Shown here piece after piece: positions 23,119 to 36,300 of a stretch of DNA of 64,000 nucleotides. Below the pieces are notes generated by a model. The model had not been told where the DNA came from. It was given only the letters and a program-made list of their open reading frames with translations, and searched no databases. The stretch's first letter is position 1, and each line of letters starts with the position of its first letter. The stretch lies in the NCBI GenBank assembly GCA_023101725.1, contig JALJCO010013744.1:310001-374000 (forward strand), given 5' to 3'. This DNA comes from Atherinomorus stipes (Eukaryota > Chordata > Actinopteri > Atheriniformes > Atherinidae). A program made the position numbers and the translations under genes.

Positions 23119-24397
23119 AAGGGATGGGCATATCGATACCCTGGAGTCGATACTTCAATACCAGCCAGACAAAATATTGGAATCAATACTTTTGTGAGTA
23201 TCGCAATACCACTGTACAGATACAAAATATGCAATTTGTTTCCACCTCTGAGAATTTTAGGCAATGAAATGATGTGAAAGCTGCAGATTCTAGCTTCTGT
23301 GTCACATGATGGTGGTAGCCTATCAGATGTCATGATGATGCTGCTACTGTTGGTGATGATGATGATGTTTTGGTATTTTTCAGTGCTATAATGCAGGTTG
23401 TTGCACATTATGTTTTGGTAAATTTATAATATTACTATTACAATTTATATTTGAACATTTTTCCACTAAATGAATAATCTTAACCTGTACTTTTACAATT
23501 TACAATTTATTATTGTCTAAAAAGCCTTTCTTCCCAGTACGTCTGTTTGAGTTTCCCTTACCAAAAATGCAATATGCTTTAAGTATTCTAATCTTAAACT
23601 TTAAATCAGACAGTATACTTTAAGTTTACTGTTTATGTACTTATCAGAAATATACTTTATATAATATATAAGTTTACTTTCCATTTACTAATAAATATTC
23701 TAGAAGTTTAAGTATATTTAGCCTATACTTATACTTAAACTTTTGAACAATATGCTTTAACAGTAGTACATTCATTGTACATTTTCACACTGGTTTCTTT
23801 GTAGCACACGGCAAAATTTTCATTCTATCATGTTTTTAAATCCTGTCTTGTAAGATTTAGGTGCTAGCTCGCTCACACTTTGAAAACCCCCGGTTCATAT
23901 AACATATATATTACTTTTTTCTACTTAAAAGTGTACTTTAGTATATTTAAAAGTGTACTTTCTAAAAGTTAAAGTAAGCTTGAAGTTTTAGTATGACTAA
24001 ACAACAGTATAACAAGATTACTTTCAGTATACTTGAAACTGTACTTTTAAATACTTGAAGTGGGCCAATCTAGTCCCAAGAAGTATACTTGTTTGTATAC
24101 TGTAGTACATTGGTTTCACTATACTTGGTAAATAAAAGTACACTCGGGGGATATACTTTACTATATTTGAGTATACTTAATGACATGTACTTAAGGAATA
24201 CTTCTTTTTGGTAAGGGTTTACTTATATCTAATACTACCCTTGTATTCAAGATATCAATGCAAACTGTACAATCCTGTGATTTCCTTTTAAGGGACAAAA
24301 GGTATTGGCATCAGTATCGATATCGGTATCAATGAAAAAGTACCATAAGCTACTGGTATCTTGACGACAAGAAAGTGATTGGTATTGCCCATCTCTA
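23119..24397. mobile_element. hAT-type non-autonomous transposon containing a nested element
   Basis: The left end is AAGGGATGGGCA; the right end, reverse-complemented, is TAGAGATGGGCA. The flanks are an exact 8-bp duplication, GCCATGAG, the length used by the hAT superfamily. The subterminal regions carry dense GATACC/GGTATC motifs on both sides. No transposase is present. A second element (23555-24217) sits inside, so the hAT copy itself is about 616 bp. The insertion order is clear: hAT first, inner element later. Confidence 0.87.
23555..24217. mobile_element. AAGTATACTT-rich inverted-repeat element nested in the hAT copy
   Basis: The ends are CCCTTACCAAAAA (23555-23567) and its complement TTTTTGGTAAGGG (24205-24217). 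TTT lies outside both ends. The interior is packed with variants of AGTATACTT, AAGTTTACTT and AAGTGTACTT on both strands, which are self-complementary or nearly so. No coding capacity is visible. The superfamily is not assigned. Confidence 0.8.
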
Positions 24398-24405
24398 GCC
24401 ATGAG
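24398..24405. other. 8-bp target-site duplication, right copy
   Basis: GCCATGAG matches 23111-23118 exactly and directly follows the hAT-type right terminus. Confidence 0.85.
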
Positions 24406-27195
24406 CTGTTGCTAATGTGGCTCCACAGTAAACAGAATAAACAGAGTAAACATACTGTACGCCACACACACTCTGCTGAGTATCAAACATTTCTTCACCG
24501 ACTTAAAGAGTTCAGTGAGATTCAAAGCAAGTGTCACAACATTTTGCACTTTGGCATTTTACAAAATGACCCAACGCATTAGCTTTATTGCTGTCCAAAT
24601 TACAACCATGTGGCATTTGCAAACCTTTGCTGATGGCAAAAGGAAAAGCCATTCCATGAAATTGGAATTGTTGTTTGATTCATACACTTTTAACTCATCA
24701 GGAGAAAAAATCATGACTCATGCCCAGGCACAGGAAAAGACTGGAGAGCAAACAAATTGTGAGTGTCTATCATTTGTGACATGGGATGCTGTGATCTGCA
24801 TGTGGCTGCAAGTCCTTTTGGTGAGACAGGCCCCAGGCTGTTTGGCTTTTGACACCACAAACCTGTAATAATTTGTTTGAACAAAAAATGAATAACCTTT
24901 TACCACTTGCTACAATGAGCTGGTACTATGTGTTAGCTGTAAAGCCTGTGAAGGAATTTCTGCCTGAAAGCAGAAATGCAGAGGTCACCTGCGATTGTAA
25001 TGACTTGAATGAAGGTAACAACTGCAGCCTGTTGGCAGCACCAAGGTTTCTCTTGGCAATGTAAAGAAAAAAGGCCTTGCTAGCATAGCGTAGCCTTTTT
25101 CAGGTCTACTACAACATGTAGTGATGAGAGTGATGTACTGTACAGAGATGAATGTAAAAAACAAATGTATGGATTTTGCTCTGAGGGTATATTGTCAGAG
25201 CAGTTGCACCTTGTCAGTGAGTTTTCTATATCTCTCTTCTCAGTCAAGCTGCAGGTCTGCTTCAAGGTAGCTGGGTCTCCAGGGTTTTCTTCCCGCATGA
25301 AGAACCTGGTCACAACATTGCCATCACAAAGCCCCCTGCTTGTACTCAAAGTCCATGGAGAGCAAACCTCAGCTGATGTTGTGCTTAATGCAGTGCAATG
25401 TTTGGCATGCAGCTGTCTGTGTTCTCTAATTCAGTTTTTAAATAAGCCGTGGCAGTGAATTTGACTCAAACCTGATAATTGTAACACGAATCAGATAAAT
25501 TGCAGGCAGTTTCCCAGAACGTTATCAGTTACTTGGGGTTTTGTGCACATTTTCTGTTCTAGGAAATTTGGATCAGATGATTATAATTTACAAACAAGTC
25601 TTTCAACAAGTCTGTGGAAAGCTGCTGCTCAGTTTAGTCTGATGAGGATATAATGGCACTTTATCTTGATATAATGATAACAGCGAGAATATGATACTGT
25701 GGTTTGTCTGGATAAAACAGGATCTGACTGTCAATATGACCAGACCAATAGGCTTTGTGTATAAATTCAGCTGTACTGCATTGTGTTGTAATTAATTGGT
25801 ACCTAAATTCAATTTATATTTATATTTTTGTTTAGTAAAGTCACAGCGAGATCTCCAAATAAGAAACTGCGCGCTTTTGCAAACAGAAATGTGGATAAGT
25901 TTAAATGGACAATGAAGTCACATGGCAAAGACTTATCCAGTAAAGTACATGCAACTATTTTAGTTGGTATCTATTTGACATATCTAATCTACATTTTGAA
26001 AAGCTGTACAGAATCCTTTTCTTCAAAGCCTGATGTTATATGACTGTTACCCTGAGATTGCTCTGGTTTGTACAGCTGAACTGCTGCCACCTGGGGCCAC
26101 CTGGGTCAGATATATGCGCAATGTTGTTTGCAGCAATTTGTCTTTGTGTTTATGCTGTTTGTCTTTTCACTTTGACATGGACAAGACTAAAGTCTTGGTG
26201 GGCAAAGAATGGTTAAACTGAGTGTTTAAAGCTGAGAAAACAGACCATATACTCAGGAAGAACTGACATTCCTTAAATATTTAGTTTGGTCTTTTTATTT
26301 TGGTCTTTTTACTCACAGGTGTGAGTTATATAAAAATGCAGCATCAAACTCAACTCACCATCTCCTCCCTCTTCTTTGTTGTCCATATAATGTCTGTGCT
26401 ACACACACACACCCATAGCTGTGTAACTATGGGGAAATAACACTTTATTTCTCTGAATTGTGTACTAAGGCTGTAAGGTGTCTTACTTTTTTTCTTTTTA
26501 AACACATCTAGGCTCATCGAGCTGAGAACAAGGAACCGAGCTTGAATGCTGCATTTGCAAACAGCAACCACTCACTTTGCCTCCAAGAATAACACATTAA
26601 ACTTTTAAAGAGTTGTTTCTGGCAGGCTGGTTGTATCAGCAGCCATGAGCGGTGCACACAAACACATGCAGTACCGTAGCGAACTCTGGACGGTCCCCTC
26701 TGAGTTCAAGCTAACCTTTCAACCAATCAGCATTGGACCTACACATATAGGTCTGCTGGAGGACTGCATGCAAACGCATCTCTCGTTATTAATGCTGTGA
26801 CTTGGTGTTGCAGGAATTGAACTGAAAAGCATGATTAGCGATGCAGCTCAGGCAGTTTGCATGAATGAAGAATTAGATCTTTTGCAGCAGACATTCTGAA
26901 TTCCCTCAGTAAGGTAAGCATTGGTGTATTAATAATGGTGGCATCTCATTTAGAGAAGGTCCACTGTCAAACTGGGACACTTAATGGAACTGAGCCATCA
27001 TTAATTTCTTCCTCTGATGTAAAAAGTCAAAATGTCTGCAATGAAAAAGGTTTAATTATTATCAGTGCAAGATGACTAATTAAGATAATTTTAATGTGAC
27101 TCTAAACGGCTTATTATTTTATATTACAGATATATGGAAACCCTAAAAAAAGAAAACATTTCATGCAGGTTGGTAGATGATAGGATTTTGCACTG
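24406..27195. other. Non-coding stretch, no gene seen
   Basis: No gene was recognised. Open frames of up to 117 codons (24515-24868 +) and 97 codons (25165-25458 +) have no recognisable domain. A short AC run lies near 26401-26411. About 26780-26890 contains no simple repeats and includes GATTAGCGATGCAG and TTTGCATGAATGAAG, which are regulatory-looking motifs only. Confidence 0.5.
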
Positions 27196-27602
27196 TTAAA
27201 GGAGCTGTATCAGCTTTTAAAAAATTCCAAAAGTCAAACACAGGCATTTATCAGCTAAATATGTTCACATCACTACTATAGAAACTAATTTAGTGTTAAA
27301 TATTAGTTTTTTTATGCGTCTAATTTCCATCACAGAAGTAAGATGGCTGACTGTCCTGAACCATGAAGCTCTCGACCAATTGCAGCATGTTTTACACCCA
27401 TTTCATGACGTCGCAACGGAAGAGATACTGATTCTGAAGGGTCACAGAATTGTTCTTAACACCGGCAGCTTCGGCACTCACATGGATGCTATTTGTAAAC
27501 ATTGATGGATAATTGGACTCCGATCAACGGGATAAAACGGACCAGCCTGTTATGGAGCTGTATGCTCGACCCAGAGTCTGACATGGAGTTTGAAGTACAC
27601 GC

Positions 27603-27635
27603 AGTACCACAGAAGTACCACAGAAGTACCACAGA
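27603..27635. repeat. Tandem repeat, 3 x 11 bp
   Basis: AGTACCACAGA occurs three times in perfect tandem inside the TTAA-flanked element. Confidence 0.9.
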
Positions 27636-27970
27636 GACCCCTGACAAGTAAATAAATTAGCAAAAAAATCATAGGCCAATACTTAGCATTGAGCTGAGAG
27701 ACGTTTTCACTCACCGGTCCTGTTGTCTTCTCTGTGAGGTGTTTTATAGTGGGAACTGTGTCAGGTTTCAGAAGTAATCCCAGAGAAAAAAAGACTTTAC
27801 TTCCCGAGATTCATGAAGTTGTCAGGAGTGAAGTTCACACACAAAGTTGAGGGTTTTTTTCTGCCCCTGAAGTTATAATCCAACCACTTCTGGCAAGTCG
27901 ATTCGTCCAGTACAACAAATAAACTCCCACGCCGAACAAAACCACATTTTTCCCAACTTCTCTAGAGCTT

Positions 27971-27988
27971 AAAAAAAAAAAAAAAAAA
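27971..27988. repeat. A18 homopolymer
   Basis: Eighteen consecutive A lie inside the TTAA-flanked element. Confidence 0.95.
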
Positions 27989-28366
27989 GATTCTCCTGAA
28001 CTCTGGAGCAAACGTCTGTTAGCTGATGGCTGCTTGTCTCTGAGGAAATCTTCCTGCAGGCTGTTAGTTTCTTCCTCAGAGAGTGTGTATAGGTTAGGAT
28101 TCTCTAAAAGTTTCAGTTGAACAAAAAGGGCGTCTTGCTACGATGCTGCGCATGCGTATTTGACGCTTCCTGATTGGTGCCACCTCGTTGCGTGTAAGTC
28201 AGTTATGTTAAGGAAGCTACAGCTTGGCCTGAATATTCATATATATTACTCAAATATGCACAAATGAAGAAAAAAACTACTTAAATGAAGTTTTTTATAA
28301 GGAAATAACACAGTAACACGATGAAAAGCTCTTAAAAGTCCATTTTTCATGATTGGTCTCCTTTAA

Positions 28367-29456
28367 CTTCCAATATTCGGGTATAAACACAAGAGACAAA
28401 CAGCAAACTCTCTGAAAGTCTCCTTGACTGATATCTGCATCAGATACTCGACTCATTTCTTAACCCTAGGCCAACTCCAGCCTTTTGTCCAGAGTTTACT
28501 CAAGGATTCAGTCAAAGATCACAGGATTCAAGCAGCATTTGGACCAGTCACTCAAAATCTTCAGCCTGTGAATAACCCTAAAACATACACAACATTATGC
28601 TAGAGCCAACTCTTTCAAGCCCCCAAGCTAAGAGCTGAGGCTTATAACAGCAGTTCAGAAAGTCATGTTTCTTCCTGCCTGTCAGTCATTACGTGCAAAT
28701 TCTGACAGTTGCTGCCTGAATGCTCATTTCTCAACAATTTTAAGTAGACTTCAGTAAGATTGCACATACACTGATCAATCACAGCATTCGAACAAACTGA
28801 AAAGCTTTGTGGGGTTGAGTCAGAGTGAAATTAATTTTCTTTAGTGTTACATCCATTCTAACTTATCAAATTCCTTTCAATATCCGAAACTTTGTAAAAG
28901 GTATCCAACTTCAGCCATAAAAAAGTGTAGCAGTGGTTTACAAGTATCTTATAGAGCTGCTTTTGGCATCTCTGGTGACAAGTTTAGCACAAAAACCTGC
29001 CAAAAGTTAATTTGATGATTTGCCTCTGATTTATTGCCTCATAGTGCAGTCTTTATTTCGTTTTATTCTTGTGGCATAACCAACAGATATTTCTCTGAAA
29101 AGAAATTGAAAAAGCAGGTCTTCAGCTTGTGTCTGCAACAACAGAGAACTTTGTTCTTGTTCTTATGGTGGCAGAACAACAAAAAGGTTTCTGTTGGTCT
29201 GGTTGTTTCTTATTTTATGAGATCTTATCTGCAGCGGGGTGGGGATTTGGAGGGACACCTGTGTTTTTATGTGCAAAAACTGGCTCGGTTAGTCCGTACT
29301 TAGGAACTTTGTCTGTGGCAGGGCGGGGTTTGGCAGGTGTCCGTGTGTTATGTAGATTTTTGTACTTACCCACTGCTTCGACCAGCCCTTTATCAAAACT
29401 AACTGTTCAACCTTGTTGAATCAACGGAAAGGCAAAAATCACATCTTTCTGCTTTA
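28367..29456. other. Non-coding stretch, no gene seen
   Basis: No gene, RNA or transposon was recognised. Two overlapping + frames near 29034-29419 lack any domain. Confidence 0.55.
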
Positions 29457-29873
29457 TATGGAAGAGGATAAGGGCCACTGAAGAAAAAAAAATCTGAGAA
29501 AAAAGAATTTTGAGAAAAAGTCAGAATTCTGACTTTTTCGGAAATAAAAAAAAAAAAAATAATTCCTGAAAAAAAAAAAAAAACATTTAAATGTTCTGGG
29601 AAAAAGTCAGACTTTTTTGGAAATTGAAAAAAAAAAAAAGAAAAGAAAGGAAATTCCTGGAAAAAAATTTTTTCTGTTTTTTTTTTTTTTTTTCAATTTC
29701 CAAAAAGTCAGACTTTTTTCCAGAACATTTAAATGATTTTTTTTTTTTCGGAATTATTATTTTTCAATATCCGAAAAAGTCAGTATTCTGACTTTATTCA
29801 TCTGAGAAAAAAAGTCTGACTTTTTCTCAGATTTTTTTTTTTTTTTCCTCTGTGGCCCTTATCCTCTTCCGTA
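29457..29873. mobile_element. Near-perfect 417-bp palindromic element (foldback MITE)
   Basis: The left end carries GGAAGAGGATAAGGGCCAC and the right end its exact complement. Moving inwards, matching pairs continue: CTGAGAAAAA against TTTTTCTCAG, AGTCAGAATTCTGACTTTTT against AAAAAGTCAGTATTCTGACT, CATTTAAATGTTCTGG against CCAGAACATTTAAATG, and AAGTCAGACTTTTTTGGAAA against its complement. Nearly the whole element can fold into one hairpin, with smaller nested palindromes (GTCAGAATTCTGAC) along the arms. The flanks read TAT and GTA, so a TA target is possible. No coding capacity. Confidence 0.88.
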
Positions 29874-32652
29874 GTTTCACGTTAACCCCATCTACTTCAA
29901 ATTCCTCACACAACTGTTCTCGAATGCTCAGACGAGAACAAACAACAGAGTTCTCTGTTCTCGTGGAAATTAAACCACCTTTTACTCAGCAAAATAAGAA
30001 ATTGTGACAAAACTGTTAACTACATTTGTGCATGTAATGTGTAAGGCCACGTATACACGTGCATGCATTTAGCCCATACCCCTTATCGTCCACATTTACC
30101 CAGTGTTTAAGGGTCCCTCATTCGCATATTTTTTCAGCTGGGCAAGGTGGGACGTGCTGAAAGAATAGGGATCCGCACACCAGGGAATGCTCCTCAGAAA
30201 AATTTTATATCGTGACATTTCGGGCTTCTTCAGACAAAATAGGGGGGACGTGGAAATGGCAAGCCAACGGGTAAGCAGATTAGTATGGATAACTTTATCG
30301 CTTAATGAAAGGAAGTGACGATAATAAAACTCGCCACAGACTGATGACAAATTGATGATAAATTAGAGGAAAGTGGCCTAAACAACAGCGAAGATGGAGG
30401 CAATGCAAGCAGAATTTGCAGTGCTGCTCGATATTTTTAAAATCGCCACCTCATCGTCAGTCCAAATGAAAAACATCTAGTTTTCTCTGTGCAGCCATAC
30501 TTCGCTAGTCCGTGTAACAAGTGAAATGAACTCCCTGTTTACATGTTGATGATAGACACATGTCTGGCCGTGATGTGGTGCAGTACTGTATGTGCAAATG
30601 GATGGTCACTACTTAGTTTGCGTTGAGCCGTAAACAATTCATAAATGACTGTGTGGATGCGGATAAGACAGGGAGTTAAACATCCTCGTATAACAATGAC
30701 CACTTAGTATGTGACCTAAGACAATGACAAAACCTGAAGTTTATGAGTTTCAGTGTGAGGTTTCTTTACATTAGAGGCAAGGATGGGATTCAAAGTTTGA
30801 CTAAGGTTTGACTAAGGTCTTTGTGCAGTCAACCTTTCAACCCTTCCCTCGTCCAAATGTAGACTTTGTACTTTGTTAAATGTGGCAAGACTTTTTCTTT
30901 TGGAACAAGTTCACATTTTGATAATGTCTTTCCTTGTCATTTTCATATCTTGTAGCATGAAAAAACCCAGGAAAAATGGTGTCTTCTAACATAAATCTAT
31001 GTAAGTTTTTGCAATTATTTCACTTTTTCTGTGCAGCGAGGTCGGAAAATGAGGTCACAGACTTTGTTCACAGCTGTGGAGGAAAGCTGCTAAGTTTGTT
31101 TTACACTTATTTAATTCTCTGTTAAAGTTGTCTGTTGGGTTAGGCTAACAATGAGCATAAGGAGTAAAAATAAGGGATATAATCCCATTTCTCCTATTTC
31201 ACTGTACTTCCTTAGCAAAACTGAATTTTACTTTAAAATGTGCAGACTGGGGGATGTCAGAACTCTCTTGAGAGTTTTTCATAGAGATTTTCGCTTCCAT
31301 TTTTCTCTTTTCATTTAGTTGGATTTCTAGTTGTTTTACAGTTCAGCAGAAATTTGTCTGCTGTTCTCAGTTTGCCAAATGATCCTCTCTCCCTCTCTGA
31401 TATGAACTGCATTCGAAGCAGAGTTTGATGAATCTGGATTCCAGGACACGCTCATCACACCTGGGAATTCTGCTCACACAAGAAATATTTTTTTTCTTCT
31501 ATTTTTTTCAAATTCAGATGAGTTTTCCCCCATGAAATGTGGTGGCAGGGGAAGTGTAATGTTTTCAGCCTGGTATGGGTTGTGATTGTCTGGGGAGTTT
31601 CTGGAATCAAGGTAAAATGATTGGTCTTAAGATGGAAAAAGAGAAAAGAAAAAAGAGGTGGTGGTGGGGGATGGACGATGGAAGTCACCACTTGGGGGTT
31701 CATTAAAAATGTTCCTCTTCTGGGAAACAACAGGAGAATATGGAGTGTTGTATTTTAGATAGATGGAAAATACATTTTTACACCAAGTTATATTATTGGG
31801 CACTAACTCCTGGGATTTCCTCTCAAATCTCACATCAATGTGTGTTGCAGCAGCATGGAGCCTCTGGAATATTTGGGTTTTAACAGCCCCGCCTTGTCAT
31901 TACTGGATGAGTTCACCAGCACAGCCAAGAAATTTCACTCTGTAATGCTTCTTATGCTAATCAGGTCTGCTGTGATTTATTTTTACAAGGAATGAGCATA
32001 AAATCTAGTGACTTGCCGGCAAACATGATGAATTTTGGCTCTGATGTGTTTTGCTATAAGTTACATAAATGGTAGAGCCTTAAAGTTGACTCAATATGAG
32101 AAGTAAGTTATGATTTTGCCCTGATTTACTGCTGTTGTGCTGCTAAAGTATCATCATTACACCAGCAGCACAACAGAGAAAGGATCTGTGGTAATGGATC
32201 CTATTGGCTTGTCTTGTAACTGAGGCCCATTTTGAGTAAAGGAGAAGATGACTAAAAAGATAAATGCATCGAAGGATGGTACGGGTTTAAATCTTTGGCC
32301 TGCATTCAGGTTATAATATTATTACATTGTTGTGGGTTATAAAGTCAGCAGTTAAACCTTTTCTCAAGTATCTTCTTTTTGGACTCTGCTACTGGAGAAT
32401 GTTCAACCCTGGCAGCAAAATAGTTTAAAGGTTTGAAGGCTGACACATTGATTGAGTATAATTGTTCTTACCATGTTCAATTTTCTTTAACACAACAATG
32501 GACTGAAAGTGGAGCTGCACCTTCCCATTAACATTAAAAGAATATTTCTTATTTTCAATAGCAAAACAGCATGTGACATCTGCTCCCATAAACTGTATTT
32601 TCCACCACACTTGACTTTTGAAAGTCTTTCTAAAATGTTCACAGATGGTATA
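29874..32652. other. Non-coding stretch, no gene seen
   Basis: No gene was recognised. AAGGCCACGTATACACG at about 30042 resembles one terminus of a fish repeat starting GGCCACGT, but no matching second end was found. A 12-bp unit is duplicated near 30795-30820 (GTTTGACTAAG). Open frames are short and without domains. Confidence 0.5.
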
Positions 32653-32656
32653 TTAA

Positions 32657-33304
32657 AGGATGACTTTCTTTTTTTTTTTCAACCTGGACCTTGTTTCTAG
32701 GAGTATATACGTGTATTTACCCATCGGAAAAATTTCTGCATCACTTTGAGTCCTTTGGAAGATATAACGCTGAGTCGCCCTTCAGTACGTCCAGTAATAA
32801 TGGCGGAGATGGAGCAGACACTCTTTAAGACATTATCTGCAGCAAAACTCCTTGATTTTCACCAATACTTCAAGCAGAATGAATGAACGAATGAGTACTA
32901 TTGTCCCGTGAGTGCAGATTTAGCTTTCCGTTAGTTATCAGGGTATTCTAACACACTTTTCGGGGCCGCGTGTTCATGATGCACACTTCCGTAGTACAGC
33001 TGAGAAGAGCAGCTCGCTACCCAGACAACAACAAAAACACAATTTGCGAAACCCTGAACTCACAGGACAATAGTACTCATTCATTTGTTCATTTTACTGA
33101 AAGCATTGACGAAATCAAGGAGTTTTACTGCAGATAATGTCATATATAGTGGCTGTCCCGTCTCCACCATTTTACTGACTACACCGAAGGGCAACTCAAT
33201 ATCTTCCAAAGGACTCAAAGTGATGCAGAAACTTTTCTGGTGAGTAAATGCACGTATATACTCCTAGAAATAAGGTTCAGGTTGAATAAAAAGAAAGTTA
33301 TCCT
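32657..33304. mobile_element. TTAA-flanked palindromic MITE (element 4)
   Basis: TTAA lies at 32653-32656 and 33305-33308. The left end is AGGATGACTTTC; the right end, reverse-complemented, is AGGATAACTTTC. Arms of about 260 bp (32657-32920 and about 33050-33304) are inverted copies, sharing CTAGGAGTATATACGTG, TGCATCACTTTGAGTCC and GAATGAGTACTATTGTCC. About 130 bp of unpaired sequence lies between them. No coding capacity. Confidence 0.88.
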
Positions 33305-33308
33305 TTAA

Positions 33309-36300
33309 AATCTTCATCAAAATAGACAAGGACACTCTTCAAGCCAAGACTCACAGAAGTTATCGGATGAATTATTACATTTTTCTAAATGTTTCTCAGT
33401 CACAGTCAAACTGAATTAGAGACAAAGCAGCCAAACAGGAAGTGAGATCAAAACTCAGTATGCTAGTATGTATTTTAACAAATATGCCAATGATTGATTA
33501 ATTATCTTTTAATCAAATTGTTATAAATAATATAGACTCAACTAATGTACTGTACAGCATAGCAGCTGATATGTCTCAAATGCTGTTTAGAAGATAATCT
33601 CGGTAACAGGCAGTGGCAGTGCTAGCATACTTGCTTAAAGCTAGTTTGAATTAGCCTCCTGTGCGAGAGAGTTAAATGGATGACATTAGACAATCCTGAT
33701 TACCACAATATGCAGTTAAAATAAATCATTTTAATTTCAGGTGCTAGTTATATTGTGTTATTAGACAAGTTCTAATGTAGCCTGAATATGTATTTGTTCA
33801 GATATTTTAAGGAAGACTTAAACTGATGGAGCAATCAAAACAACAAAGCGATTCTGCTTATGCTAACGTGGCTGTAAAATCGCCCTCCAGGAGCTCCTAA
33901 GCTCTCGAGTTTATCATCTCTGTAATTTTTGAGTGATTCCTACAGTACTAGAATATGTAAAATAATATTACGCTTAAAGGAAGGGTGTTTGTGCCCTTTA
34001 AAGCTTACTTAAAGAAGATTTCTGTCCTCATTTGACACTAAAAGAATGCAGATTTGCTCTTTTCAATTTCAGCTGTGTTCACCTCATTTCAGATCAGTGC
34101 TTTTCCACATACACAGACACACACTAACACCCACGGACACACACACACACACACACAAAAACAAACCAGGATGTAGACTTGCAGCTGAAATGTGACAGAT
34201 TCAGTAAGAAAAAACTGGAAAATGAAAAGTTTACGACTGTAGTAACAGCTAAAATGTCAGAACTTTTGGGTGTTTTTTGGTTTCAGGTTGTGGAGATGGC
34301 TCAAATCTTCCATTAGGCCCATGCTCACTGTCAGAGATGCAAGAGCTCAGGAGCTGAGGACAACAAACACATGCATCCATGTGCTGTTGATGTGGTATTA
34401 TTCCTCTGCTTCTGAGCAGCCAACCACCTGTTCCTTTATTTCCTTGCCAGACTCTTCCTGGATAGGAAAATCTTTAGAGACAAGAGAGCTTATACAGCAC
34501 CAGGCATGATACTCTGGCTAATGCCTGCTGAAAATCAGATCAGCACCAAAGAGTCACTTAAACAAACAAATACTTATTTACGTAATTAATTAAGTGTTCA
34601 CTGAGATGCTTCACTTTTCCCATGTAGACGTAGCTAAAGTGTTGGTTGTTTCTGTTTGGTGCATTAAATACATTCAATTGCATTTTTTGAAGAAATTCTA
34701 TTGCCCTAGTTTTTATAAATCACACATTTTATTTTGCTCTTGAATTTAAACTTCATCTTCACACATCATTACTACTCCTTTTTTTTTCTCCCTCACCCTC
34801 TCTTTCCAGTGCAGAACGTCTGAGTGTAATTCAGTGTCTCACCTGCCATGCTTCTGTGGCTTTTGGCACCAAGCAGTTGGGCTGTGATTTTCTGGCAGGC
34901 AAGCATCAACACATCTCCATCTTTAGCTTTCTGACAGCTGAGTGTCATGAATGGTGTGTTGCAGAGCACCCTGCAGGAAAACAGCACCAGCACAAATGTG
35001 CAGGAGCCCCATCCCCTGCAGTTCTCCTTGAGAAGGCCCTCCTCTTTCTATCCGGCAGCCAGCTCATCTGGAACATCACAAGCACATTTGTTTTTAGGGA
35101 GAGATGCTCCTCAATGACATGTCAATAACAAGAGCGTTCTTCTAGGATATGTTGCTGGAATTGTGCTGACAGGTAAAATAATACCTCTGATTATCATATT
35201 ATTCACGCCTCCACGCTTTGCCACTTTCGCACTAAAGCAAGAGGAATTAGCAAGTTCAACTAAGGCACTCTGAAATTGCATTGAGGTTTACAGACGGCAG
35301 AAAAAATTCTGCCAGCGTTGGGAAGCTGTTTGCATATTTTTTGATATATTGACCTACTTTATTCCCTTTTCCCCCCAGAAGGTCCCTCCAAATTAAATGT
35401 AATTCTGTGTCTGGAAGTTTCTGGATCATGGCAAGGGCAGCTGCTAAACTACTAAACAACATGATGGCAGTGCATACACTCTCTGGCAGACAATGTTATA
35501 AATTCTAAACATCAGTGTTGCATAAAACACAACTTTTTTCTTAATTTGTTATGGTCAACACCTATTATAAGAGATAATCAGGATTAAAGAGCTTTACTTT
35601 TGCATACTGTACCAGATGTTTCTTTTTTCTTTGTGCTCAGTTTATGTCTAGACAACATTTAAAACAAATCAATCAGCACATTATTATACTGAATGGCAAA
35701 TAACAAGGTTTATTCTAACTTAGGCTCACAAAAACAGTCCTTTTGCTTTAAATATTCATCAGAGCAATTAGTCCACAGCTGGAAATATTCCCCAACAAAT
35801 GCACTGTTTACTCCTGTTTGTGCAGTGTTAATAATTACAACAACCTCCTTCTTGAGAAAACTGTCATATGTGACCTGGTTTAAGACAGAGAGGACGATTT
35901 ACACTTACAGTAAGTGGTTTTGTTCTATTTTGGGCATTTTCTCCATACCAACACAAAAACATAAAATTACACTAACATTTTATAAAAAAGAAGATCATTT
36001 CATGGAGTTCTGCTGTTTTGTGCGTGTGAGCTTCAGATTGAATACTCACTTTTCATGTGCTGACTTGGGGCCATGTGATGTTGTCTGATGTGACAACTTT
36101 GCCAAAAGGGAGTGACATGCAGAAAAAAAAAGGACGATGTTCTTAAAGGTAATTATGTACCAAAATTAAAAGATGCTGCATATTTATGAAAGATCTAGGG
36201 CCCCAATTGTGTTATTCAATGTTAATACACAAGCTTCTTTTAACACCTAACAGAGACTTTTCCTTAAGGCAACAAAGAACTAATCTGCTCCTGAGTGTCA

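Larger units (their letters stand above)
27200..28362. mobile_element. TTAA-flanked element (element 3)
   Basis: TTAA lies at 27196-27199 and 28363-28366. The left end is AGGAGCTGTATCAGC; the right end, reverse-complemented, is AGGAGACCAATCATG. The inverted repeat is therefore short (AGGAG, then partial). The AGGAGA terminus resembles a common fish repeat from memory. The interior is not recognisably coding; it holds an 11-bp triplet repeat (27603-27635) and an A18 run (27971-27988). Confidence 0.7.

Noticed and set aside
30041..30675. Possible transposon starting GGCCACGTATACACG
   Set aside because: The second end is only vaguely similar (GTGTGGATGCGG near 30649); boundaries could not be supported.
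35693..36088. 131-codon + frame
   Set aside because: No domain, signal or recognisable family; amino-acid content follows A+T-rich composition and there is no supporting context.
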